Source: JBMOGA01 sp049318625
GTDB taxonomy: Bacteria; Pseudomonadota; Alphaproteobacteria; Rhizobiales; Hyphomicrobiaceae
DNA length: 13,441 nt
Assembly: GCA_049318625.1 (NCBI GenBank)
Contig: JBMOGA010000082.1
Location: forward strand, 1 to 13,441
Direction of reading: 5' to 3'
The notes beneath the pieces are model-generated. The model was not told where the DNA came from and did not search any database. It saw nothing but the letters and a program-made list of their open reading frames with translations. The position numbers and the translations under genes were made by a program. Positions 1 to 5,952 of this stretch are shown here, one piece after another (the stretch's first letter is position 1; each line of letters opens with the position of its first letter).

Positions 1-367
1 TCATGGCTCCACTCTCTCAACAGTTGAAGCCTCCGACAAATCCGGCGCGGTTCATGTAGATCATCGCCCCACTCTTTCACGTATCCAGCTATGACCTAAA
101 ATCGGCGTCGGCGACCTGGGCTCAGGCGGCGGCTTTGGGCCGATGATCGGTGATGCAGGCTGACCAGCCCCATCGAGTGATCCGGTTTGAATGTTAGTTG
201 ATAGCTGGCCTCGCGAACAGAACGAGCTTGGTCGCCGGAGCCGATCCAACGAGCGCAGGCGGCCACGCGGCGGTGCCGGCTGGGCAAGGGCCGGCGCTCT
301 TGCCAAGACCAACTCGTCCGCGCACGCTGCACCGGTGGCTGCGTGCAGCGGAACGGGGCCGTGAACG
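1..367. other. Non-coding stretch at the window edge, no gene recognised
   Basis: I see no convincing coding region here. Short open frames exist on both strands, but none gives a recognisable protein and they overlap one another. Bases 1 to about 230 are less GC-rich than the genes that follow. An imperfect inverted repeat (GATG and GGCTG at 152-162 against CAGCC and CATC at 165-174) and a strong inverted repeat at 325-350 are the only structures I noted. A remnant of a mobile element or the 3' flank of a gene outside the window is possible but cannot be shown. Confidence 0.4.
325..350 (+). promoter_or_regulatory. Perfect 8-bp inverted repeat just upstream of the TfoX-like gene
   Basis: CGCTGCAC (325-332) is followed by a 10-base loop and GTGCAGCG (343-350), a perfect 8-bp stem ending 17 bases before the ATG at 368. 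A second, mutually exclusive stem pairs GCACGC (322-327) with GCGTGC (341-346). In the mRNA the hairpin would sit just 5' of the ribosome binding region. It could be a translational control structure, the terminator of something upstream, or chance in GC-rich DNA. No T-tract follows. Confidence 0.35.
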
Positions 368-709
368 ATGTCGGCAAGCAAGACGTCCGAGGATCGCGCG
401 CTGGTCGAACGTCTGGTCGCCATCCTCTCGACCGAGACCGACGGGCTGCGCACCGGCACGATGTTCGGCTGGTCGGCCGCCTATGCCGGGCGCAAACTCG
501 CCTTCTGCGTGCGGGGATCGATCATCGGCATGAAGCTCCCCGCGGCCGAGGCGCAACGGCTGATCTTGGCCAGCGAGGCCGCCCCGTTTCGCCCCTACGG
601 CAAGCCGCCGATGCGGGAATGGGTCGAAGTGCCGGTTGACCCGGACGACCTCTCGCCCCTGCTGCCGCTCCTGCGCCAGTCGGTGCGCCACGCCGGACGA
701 GACGCCTGA
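368..709 (+). CDS. TfoX/Sxy N-terminal-domain protein
   Basis: This small 113-residue protein consists of essentially one TfoX_N domain. The signs are the MFG motif near residues 34-36, followed by a Y-x-G-R-K-L-A-F-C strand, the G-M-K-L-P strand, and near residues 72-86 the phrase PFRPYGKPPMREWVE, typical of short stand-alone members. TfoX/Sxy of gamma-proteobacteria is a competence regulator working with CRP, but that protein has an additional C-terminal domain that is absent here. The role of short alphaproteobacterial members is not established, so competence regulation should not be assumed. The start at 368 gives the normal family length; the ribosome binding site is weak (a G-rich stretch at about 354-358). 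The gene ends 4 bases from the stop of the convergent yqeY gene. It has no signal peptide or membrane segment and is probably cytoplasmic. Confidence 0.8.
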   Translation: MSASKTSEDRALVERLVAILSTETDGLRTGTMFGWSAAYAGRKLAFCVRGSIIGMKLPAAEAQRLILASEAAPFRPYGKPPMREWVEVPVDPDDLSPLLPLLRQSVRHAGRDA

Positions 710-713
710 CCGT

Positions 714-1175
714 TTACTGGAGCAGTTCTTTCACGAGCCCACTGGCCTTGCCGAAGTCCATCTGGCCCGGATAGCGGGTCTTCAGTGCGGCCATCACCCG
801 GCCCATGTCCTTGAGGCTCTCGCAGCTGAGGTCGCGCATCACGCCTTCGATGGCGGCGCGGATCTCCGCCTCGCCCATCTGGCGCGGCATGAACTCTTCG
901 ATGACCGCGATTTCGGCCGTTTCCTGGTCGACTAGGTCGTCGCGTCCGGCCGATGAGTAGGTCTCGATCGATTCGCGCCGCTGCTTCACCATCTTGGTGA
1001 GCAGTTGCAGGACCTCTTCGTCCGAGATCTTGCCGGACTCCGGAGCCGGACCGCCGCCAATGCCGAGATCGCGGTCCTTGATGGCGGCGGTAACGAGCCG
1101 CAACGTCGCCACGCGGCGCTTTTCGCCGGCCTTCATGGCATCCTTCAGGGCTTGGCTGATGCGGTCACGCACCAT
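714..1175 (-). CDS. GatB/YqeY domain-containing protein
   Basis: This 153-residue protein matches the stand-alone YqeY family along its whole length. It opens with R-x-x-I-x-x-A-L-K-D-A-M-K-A and R-x-x-T-L-R-L-V, has a central K-M-V-K-Q-R-R-E-S-I segment, then I-E-E-F-M-P-R-Q-M near residue 95, and ends with a G-x-x-M-x-x-L-K-x-R-Y-P-G-Q-M-D motif. The fold is the tRNA-binding tail domain of GatB, the subunit of the amidotransferase that makes Gln-tRNA(Gln) or Asn-tRNA(Asn). Stand-alone members are thought to bind tRNA, but their exact role is unsettled. The start is supported by GGAG on the minus strand about 8 bases upstream. It is divergent from carA, an arrangement common in alphaproteobacteria, and convergent with the TfoX-like gene. 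Cytoplasmic. Confidence 0.93.
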   Translation of the reverse strand: MVRDRISQALKDAMKAGEKRRVATLRLVTAAIKDRDLGIGGGPAPESGKISDEEVLQLLTKMVKQRRESIETYSSAGRDDLVDQETAEIAVIEEFMPRQMGEAEIRAAIEGVMRDLSCESLKDMGRVMAALKTRYPGQMDFGKASGLVKELLQ

Positions 1176-1308
1176 GGGGTGGCTCCATGCGTTTGCTGCG
1201 GCTGTCTACGCGGACCTCGGGCGCGGGGCAAGGCCGACGCTGCGGCCTTCTGTGCGAATGGTTGACCCCTGAGCCGCCTTCTCATAGGTTCCGCCCGCCT
1301 TCCGGCCA

Positions 1309-1337
1309 TTGGTCCTGCCGCGACCTGCCCATATATG
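1309..1337 (+). promoter_or_regulatory. Candidate sigma-70 promoter of carA
   Basis: TTGGTC (1309-1314) and TATATG (1332-1337) are separated by exactly 17 bases, giving a predicted transcript start near 1344 and a leader of about 44 bases before carA. The TATATG lies in one of the few AT-rich spots of the yqeY-carA divergent gap. The -35 match is only 3 of 6. An alternative -35 (TTGACC at 1262-1267) has no good partner at normal spacing. Confidence 0.35.
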
Positions 1338-1387
1338 GGGTCGGCGGCGCGCGCGTGCAGCCGGATCAGCCCGGAGACCTGCGAAAG

Positions 1388-2611
1388 ATGAGTGACACTC
1401 TCGTTCCTGCTGTGCGACCGATCGCGCCGTGGTCAGATCCGGTCGCGACGGCCGTGCTGGTGCTGGCCGACGGCACCGTGATCCGCGGCGAGGGCCTCGG
1501 CGCGACCGGCAGCGCGGTCGGCGAGGTCTGTTTCAACACGGCCATCACCGGCTATCAGGAGATCCTGACGGACCCGAGCTATGCCGGCCAGATCATCACC
1601 TTCACTTTCCCGCACATCGGCAACGTCGGCGCCAACATCGAGGATACCGAGACCTCCAACCTGGCGATGCGCTCGGGCGTTCGCGGCGCGGTGCTTCGCG
1701 CGGCTGTGACCGAGCCGTCCAACTACCGCGCCCGCGAGGCGCTGCATCACTGGCTGAAGGCGCGCGGCATCGTCGCGCTGGCCGGCGTCGACACCCGCGC
1801 GCTCACCGCCCGCATCCGCGAACTCGGCATGCCGAACGCCGTCATCGCCCACGAGCCGGCCGGCCGCTTCGATATCGCGGCGCTGAAGGCCGAGGCCAGC
1901 GCCTGGCCCGGTCTCGACGGCATGGATCTGGTGCCGGACGTGACCAGTGGCCAGAGCTACACCTGGGACGAGATGCGCTGGGTGTGGAACAAGGGCTACG
2001 CCAGCAACGACAAGCCCGACTTCGAGGTCGTCGCCATCGACTACGGCCTCAAGCGCAACATCCTGCGTTGCCTCGCCGATGTCGGCTGCCGCGTCACCGT
2101 GGTGCCGGCCACCACCACCGCCGAAGACATCCTGGCCCGCAAGCCTGACGGCGTGTTCCTGTCGAACGGTCCCGGCGACCCGGCGGCCACGGGCAAGTAT
2201 GCCGTGCCCGAGATCCGCAAACTGATCGCCAGCGGCCTGCCGACGTTCGGCATCTGCCTCGGCCACCAGATGCTCGGCCTGGCGCTCGGCGCCCGCACGC
2301 GCAAGATGCATCAGGGGCACCACGGCGCCAACCATCCGGTCAAGGATCACACCACCGGCAAGGTCGAGATCACCTCGATGAATCATGGCTTCACGGTCGA
2401 TCGCGAGTCCCTGCCGGCCGGCGTCGAGGAGACCCACGTGTCGCTGTTCGACGGCACCAACTGCGGCCTCAAGCTCAAGGACCGGCCGGTGTTCTCGGTG
2501 CAGTATCACCCTGAGGCGAGCCCCGGCCCGCAGGACAGCCACTACCTGTTCCAGCGCTTCGCCAATCTGATGCGGGCCCGCAAGGGGCTGCCGGCGCGGC
2601 CCGAGCGCTGA
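1388..2611 (+). CDS. carA: Carbamoyl-phosphate synthetase small (glutaminase) subunit
   Basis: CarA hydrolyses glutamine and passes ammonia to CarB, which makes carbamoyl phosphate for pyrimidine and arginine synthesis in the cytoplasm. The 407-residue protein has both expected halves. The N-terminal CarA domain contains G-E-V-C-F-N-T and T-G-Y-Q-E-I-L-T-D-P-S-Y near residues 44-63. The C-terminal class I glutamine amidotransferase domain starts near 215. The catalytic triad is Cys290 (in GICLGH), His374 and Glu376 (in HPEASPGP). The 84-residue Cys-His spacing equals that of the E. coli enzyme (269/353/355). ATG 1388 is chosen because GGAGA lies at 1373-1377 and the family N-terminus begins soon after; the frame is open further upstream to 1187, but that part resembles nothing. 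carB is not adjacent, as in many alphaproteobacteria. The next gene starts 62 bases downstream and may be co-transcribed. Confidence 0.97.
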   Translation: MSDTLVPAVRPIAPWSDPVATAVLVLADGTVIRGEGLGATGSAVGEVCFNTAITGYQEILTDPSYAGQIITFTFPHIGNVGANIEDTETSNLAMRSGVRGAVLRAAVTEPSNYRAREALHHWLKARGIVALAGVDTRALTARIRELGMPNAVIAHEPAGRFDIAALKAEASAWPGLDGMDLVPDVTSGQSYTWDEMRWVWNKGYASNDKPDFEVVAIDYGLKRNILRCLADVGCRVTVVPATTTAEDILARKPDGVFLSNGPGDPAATGKYAVPEIRKLIASGLPTFGICLGHQMLGLALGARTRKMHQGHHGANHPVKDHTTGKVEITSMNHGFTVDRESLPAGVEETHVSLFDGTNCGLKLKDRPVFSVQYHPEASPGPQDSHYLFQRFANLMRARKGLPARPER

Positions 2612-2673
2612 CCGGCAGCGGCTGGCGCGCCGGACCGCAGCGGGCCGGATCGGCGAATCGAGCGGGGGGACTG

Positions 2674-3654
2674 ATGCGACGCATCCTGCTGGTCCTGGCT
2701 TTCGCTCTGGCGGCTCTGTCGCCGGCCACCGCGGACGGCATCGTGCCGGCCGGCGGGTGGCGCTCATCCGAGGCCCGCGCGCATCCCTTGGTGGGTCGCA
2801 TTGTCGATACTGCGACCGGCGCCGCCCTCGCGCCCGAGGCCCTGCGCCAGCGGATCGCGAGCCATGCCATCGTGCTGATCGGCGAGGTGCACGACAACGC
2901 CGACCACCACCTGCTGCAAGCCGAGATGATCGCCGGAAAGGCGGCAGCGGTGTTCGAACATCTGCGCGCCGATCAGCAGCCGGCACTCGACGCGCTGGAG
3001 ACGGCGCGGGTGGACGGCAAGCCACTGCCGGCGGCCGGCGAGCTTCTGGAGCGCCTCGCATGGAGCACCAGCGGCTGGCCCGACGCGAGCCTGTTCGCGC
3101 CGCTGTTTGCCGCCGCGCTCGCCCAGCGTTCGGCGATCGTCTCCGGCGATCCGGCCCGCGCCACCATCCGCGACATCGCACGCTCGGGCCTTGGCGGCAT
3201 CGTTCCGCGGGATCGCGTCCGGCTCGGCCTCGGCCAGTCGCTCGGCGAGGTGCGCGAGGCACGCCTCCTCGATGAACTCGAGGCCAGCCACTGTGGGCTC
3301 ATGCCGCGCGCGGCTTTTGCCACCATGGCCGCCGCCCAACGCTATCGCGACGCCCATCTGGCCGATCGGCTGGCCGGGGCTTTCGCGGCGCACGGTTCGG
3401 CGGCACTGCTCGCCGGCAATGGCCATGTCCGCAAGGACCGTGGTGTCCCGTGGTATCTGGCGCGCCGCCACCCGCCGGTGCCGGCGCTCGTGGTGTCCCT
3501 GGTCGAGTTGCAGGATGACCGCACGGACCTCGGCGACTACGTCGAGCGCGGCCCCGAAGGCACCCCGACGGCCGATATCGTCGTGTTGACGCCGCGTGCG
3601 GCACGGCCAGACCCCTGCGAAGAGATGAGACGCGCGTTCGCACCGCGCCGGTGA
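2674..3654 (+). CDS. Exported ChaN-family (DUF399) putative haem-binding protein
   Basis: This 326-residue protein begins with a signal peptide (charged RR, hydrophobic residues 4-17, probable cleavage around A-T-A-D at 18-21). Unlike classic ChaN lipoproteins it has no lipobox cysteine, so it should be soluble in the periplasm. Three family signatures are clear: V-L-I-G-E-V-H-D-N-A-D-H-H at about 67-79, a R-Y-R-D-A-H-L-A-D-R-L segment in the C-terminal half, and G-N-G-H-V-R-K-D-R-G-V-P-W-Y-L following it. The family prototype, Campylobacter ChaN, binds haem and is tied to iron uptake; other members have no assigned function and some authors note a resemblance to metal-dependent hydrolases. 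The start has a G-rich Shine-Dalgarno stretch at 2665-2670. It follows carA by 62 bases. No iron-uptake genes lie alongside. Confidence 0.88.
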   Translation: MRRILLVLAFALAALSPATADGIVPAGGWRSSEARAHPLVGRIVDTATGAALAPEALRQRIASHAIVLIGEVHDNADHHLLQAEMIAGKAAAVFEHLRADQQPALDALETARVDGKPLPAAGELLERLAWSTSGWPDASLFAPLFAAALAQRSAIVSGDPARATIRDIARSGLGGIVPRDRVRLGLGQSLGEVREARLLDELEASHCGLMPRAAFATMAAAQRYRDAHLADRLAGAFAAHGSAALLAGNGHVRKDRGVPWYLARRHPPVPALVVSLVELQDDRTDLGDYVERGPEGTPTADIVVLTPRAARPDPCEEMRRAFAPRR

Positions 3655-3655
3655 C

Positions 3656-3671
3656 GTGGCGTCTGCGCCAC
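3656..3671 (+). terminator. Hairpin directly after the ChaN-like gene
   Basis: GTGGCG (3656-3661), loop TCTG, CGCCAC (3666-3671): a perfect 6-bp stem with a tetraloop starting one base after the stop codon. There is no T-tract, so it is at best a weak or factor-assisted terminator, or a stabilising 3' structure. Confidence 0.35.
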
Positions 3672-3727
3672 TGGCGGCAGGCAGCCCGGCATGCTAGCCG
3701 ACCGGCAAGCTCCATGCGGGATCCGAC

Positions 3728-4651
3728 GTGACCGATCGCTCTGCCACCCATCCAGCGCTCTGGAGCGACCGCACCAGCGTGGTGGCCGTCGGCAGCATTG
3801 TCGTCGCGTTGCTGGTGATGGCGATCAAGTACTGGGCCTACGTGGTCACCGGCAGCGTGGCGCTCTACTCAGACGCGCTGGAAAGCATCGTCAACCTGGT
3901 CACCGCCATAGCCGCCCTCGTGGCGATTCGCTTCAGCGCCCAGCCCGCCGACGCCAACCACCCGTTCGGTCACCACAAAGCCGAGTACTTCTCCGCCGTG
4001 CTCGAGGGCGCACTGATCATCATGGCGGCGGTGCTCATCCTCATGGAGGCGTACGCGGCCATGCAGGCGCCGCGCACGATCGAGACCCCCCTGGCCGGCA
4101 TGATCATCAACGGTGTGGCGGGCACGCTGAACACGGCCTGGGCCATCTTCCTCGTCAACCGCGGCACGGCCTGGCGGTCTCCGGCTCTGGTGGCGGACGG
4201 CTGGCATCTCGCCTCCGATGTCGTCACGTCGATCGGTGTGATCGCCGGTCTCGGCATTGCGCTCGCCACCGGATGGACCTGGCTCGATCCGGTCATGGCG
4301 GCGGTGGTCGCCTTCTACATTCTGTTCACCGGTTGGCGGCTCGCGCGCGAATCGATGAGCGGCCTGATCGACGAGGCGGTGGCGCCGGAGCTGCAGTCCC
4401 GGATCCGTGAGGCCATCTCCGCCCACGCCGACGGCGCGATCGAGGCCCACGACCTGCGCACCCGGGTGGCTGGCCGCGCCACCTTCATCGAGTTCCACCT
4501 CGTTGTGCCGGGCTCCATGACGGTCGCCGAGGCGCACGAGATCTGCGAACGCCTGGAACATGTGCTGGCCGGTGTCGCGCCGGGTGCCGACGTGCTGATC
4601 CATGTCGAGCCGGAGGGCGAGGCGCGCCACAAGGGCGTCGTCGTGGTCTAG
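3728..4651 (+). CDS. Cation diffusion facilitator (CDF) family transporter
   Basis: This 307-residue inner-membrane protein is expected to export a divalent metal ion in exchange for protons. Hydrophobic segments at about 18-41, 43-69, 90-110, 123-143, 163-180 and 185-202 fit the six-helix CDF core, and a cytoplasmic dimerisation domain follows (about 215-296, with conserved His241, His257 and His292). The loop Q-P-A-D-x-N-H-P-F-G-H-H-K-A-E at 72-86 closely matches the FieF/YiiP signature. Helix 5 carries His160-x-x-x-Asp164 of the transport site. By eye, the helix 2 positions that are Asp and Asp in FieF are Glu52 and Asn56 here, so the metal cannot be named. The start is GTG; no strong ribosome binding site is visible. 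It has its own 73-base upstream gap and no obvious metal-sensor gene next to it. Confidence 0.92.
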   Translation: MTDRSATHPALWSDRTSVVAVGSIVVALLVMAIKYWAYVVTGSVALYSDALESIVNLVTAIAALVAIRFSAQPADANHPFGHHKAEYFSAVLEGALIIMAAVLILMEAYAAMQAPRTIETPLAGMIINGVAGTLNTAWAIFLVNRGTAWRSPALVADGWHLASDVVTSIGVIAGLGIALATGWTWLDPVMAAVVAFYILFTGWRLARESMSGLIDEAVAPELQSRIREAISAHADGAIEAHDLRTRVAGRATFIEFHLVVPGSMTVAEAHEICERLEHVLAGVAPGADVLIHVEPEGEARHKGVVVV

Positions 4652-4833
4652 GACAATGCCCGATCTGGCGGAGTCGCGGTGGCGGCCCGCAGGCCGGATG
4701 TGCTGGCCCGAGCCCATGGAACGCCGGCGGCCAAGCGGCCCGTGTCGGCTGATCAAAAAAACGTCAACGGGAGCGGCCGCGCCGCCATGCTAGCTCTGCG
4801 AGCGCCATTCAAGGCGTTCGGGAGGAATAAAAC
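4652..4833. other. Gap between the CDF gene and the lectin-like gene
   Basis: No gene is visible. The stretch has a run of seven A at 4755-4761 inside otherwise GC-rich DNA, followed by TCAACG (4765-4770), a 17-base spacer and TGCTAG (4788-4793). These could be parts of a promoter for the strongly translated gene at 4834, but the hexamers match the sigma-70 consensus poorly. The 9-mer CATGCTAGC at 4786-4794 also occurs at 3690-3698 ahead of the CDF gene. Confidence 0.25.
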
Positions 4834-5499
4834 ATGTTGAAGCGTCTTGCCGCGTTGGCTGCCGTCGCGATCGCGTCGGCGTCGGTTTTCGTGGTCACAC
4901 CGGCCTCGGCGCAGAATGCCATGTCGTTTTTCGTGACCAGCGCCGGGCCCGGCAAGGGCGGCGATCTCGGTGGCCTTGCAGGGGCTGATGCGCATTGCCA
5001 GACCCTGGCGGCAGCGGCCGGTGCCGGCAGCAAGACATGGCGCGCCTATCTCAGCACCCAGGGTGCCGGCGCCGTCAACGCCCGCGATCGGATCGGCAAT
5101 GGACCGTGGCAGAACGCCAAGGGCAGCGTGATCGCCAAGAGCGTCGACGACCTGCACAGCGATGCCAACGGCCTCACCAAGCAGACCGCGTTGACCGAGA
5201 AGGGTGACGTCGTCAACGGCCGCGGCGATACCCCCAATATGCACGATGTGCTGACCGGCTCGGGAGCCGATGGCCGCGCCATCGCCGGTGACGCCGACCG
5301 TACCTGCCGCAACTGGTCCAGCAGTACCCAGGGCGCCGCCATGGTCGGGCACTCCGACCGCACCGGCCTCGACGATAGCGCCCCGGCCAAGTCTTGGAAC
5401 TCATCGCATCCGTCGCGCGGCCCGGACGGCGGCTGTTCGCAGGCGGATCTGAAGACGACCGGCGGCGCCGGGCTCTACTATTGCTTCGCCGTCAACTGA
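4834..5499 (+). CDS. Secreted lectin-like (C-type lectin/endostatin-like fold) protein
   Basis: This 221-residue protein has a textbook signal peptide (K3-R4, hydrophobic 6-22, cleavage A-S-A|Q at 26/27). The mature part begins with S-F-F-V-T-S-A-G-P-G-K-G-G-D-L-G-G-L, then A-D-A-H-C and T-W-R-A-Y-L-S-T, the pattern of small exported bacterial proteins usually annotated as lectins and related to DUF1554 and the endostatin/C-type-lectin fold. It has only four cysteines (55, 158, 201, 217), which probably form two disulfides; the last two lie in G-G-C-S-Q and Y-Y-C-F-A-V at the very C-terminus, as expected for this fold. Any ligand is unknown. GGAGGA at 4821-4826, 7 bases before the ATG, is the strongest ribosome binding site in the window and suggests high expression. 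The gene stands alone with its own hairpin downstream. Confidence 0.8.
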   Translation: MLKRLAALAAVAIASASVFVVTPASAQNAMSFFVTSAGPGKGGDLGGLAGADAHCQTLAAAAGAGSKTWRAYLSTQGAGAVNARDRIGNGPWQNAKGSVIAKSVDDLHSDANGLTKQTALTEKGDVVNGRGDTPNMHDVLTGSGADGRAIAGDADRTCRNWSSSTQGAAMVGHSDRTGLDDSAPAKSWNSSHPSRGPDGGCSQADLKTTGGAGLYYCFAVN

Positions 5500-5518
5500 G
5501 CCGAGCAACGGACCTGCA

Positions 5519-5542
5519 GGGGCGGCCTTGGATGGCCGCCCC
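5519..5542 (+). terminator. Strong hairpin after the lectin-like gene
   Basis: GGGGCGGCC (5519-5527), loop TTGGAT, GGCCGCCCC (5534-5542): a perfect 9-bp GC-rich stem 19 bases after the stop codon. No run of T follows, so it resembles the T-poor terminators common in GC-rich bacteria. Because it is symmetrical it would form on either strand, but there is no gene reading in from the right. Confidence 0.6.
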
Positions 5543-5712
5543 GTCGCACCGCACGCGGTGCCGCCTTCGAGTGTGCCGGCTTGGGGCCTGGCAGCCGTGG
5601 CTCGGCCAACTGAACGATCGCCAATCTGGGCGGGCCCGGTGAACAGCCCCCGCGTGCTGCAAAAGGCATAGGCGATGGGGAAGGGGGCCCAACGGGCCGC
5701 CTAAAATTTAGA

Positions 5713-5754
5713 CACACCGGTCGCGAACGCTATGGCGTTGCTTGCCAAGGTGTG
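5713..5754 (+). promoter_or_regulatory. Nested inverted repeats, possible structured leader element
   Basis: CACACC plus GG (5713-5720) can pair with CC and GGTGTG (5745-5746 and 5749-5754, AA bulge). Inside this stem AACGC (5726-5730) pairs with GCGTT (5735-5739) across a TATG tetraloop. Both stems are exact apart from the bulge. The element lies about 200 bases upstream of the operon's first ATG. Function unknown; protein operator, leader RNA or chance are all open. Confidence 0.3.
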
Positions 5755-5872
5755 GTTTGAGAGCGCCGCCGGATCCGCACAGCCCCATCACGGCCACGCT
5801 GCAGCGGGCGACGATCTGACTTGCAGGCTCGGAATTCACACAGCTTGCCTGTTGTAACCGGCGCGACGTTCG

Positions 5873-5883
5873 GTCAGTCTGAC
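5873..5883. promoter_or_regulatory. Hyphenated palindrome GTCAG-T-CTGAC, possible operator
   Basis: Perfect 5-base arms around one central T, 69 bases upstream of the operon start codon, in the position where a repressor or activator of the operon could bind. No regulator gene lies in the window, so the binding protein cannot be guessed. Confidence 0.25.
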
Positions 5884-5952
5884 GCGATGCCGGCCTCGAT
5901 CCCAAAAACCAACAAGCCGGCGGGGAAGAAACAACGAGGATAACGCAAGCCG

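Larger units (their letters stand above)
5543..5952. other. Long leader/control region ahead of the 2-oxoacid oxidoreductase operon
   Basis: No gene is supported in these 410 bases. Several inverted repeats are present: CTAAA-A-TTTAG at 5701-5711; a nested structure at 5713-5754; an 11-base hyphenated palindrome at 5873-5883; and two copies of GCCGGC at 5889-5894 and 5916-5921, which could pair across a 21-base loop just upstream of the ribosome binding site. I could not find a convincing -35/-10 pair. Its length and structure make it the likely place for the operon's promoter and regulation. Confidence 0.4.

Noticed and set aside
1..240. Possible end of an insertion sequence at the left edge
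   Set aside because: The base composition differs slightly from the genes, but I found no transposase fragment, no terminal inverted repeat and no target duplication within the window.
1187..1387. A 67-residue N-terminal extension of carA from an upstream start
   Set aside because: The extension resembles nothing in CarA, runs through the divergent promoter region and has no ribosome binding site; ATG 1388 has one and gives normal length.
1433..3262. Long minus-strand open frame (about 609 codons) antisense to carA and the ChaN-like gene
   Set aside because: Its translation is low-complexity, rich in Arg, Ala, Gly and Asp, with no family motif. It lies opposite two well-recognised genes, as expected for GC-rich DNA where antisense frames lack stops.
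5816..5858. A sigma-70 promoter for the korAB operon (TTGCAG with TTGTAA or nearby hexamers)
   Set aside because: No pair of hexamers has both acceptable matches and 16-18 base spacing, so no promoter is claimed.
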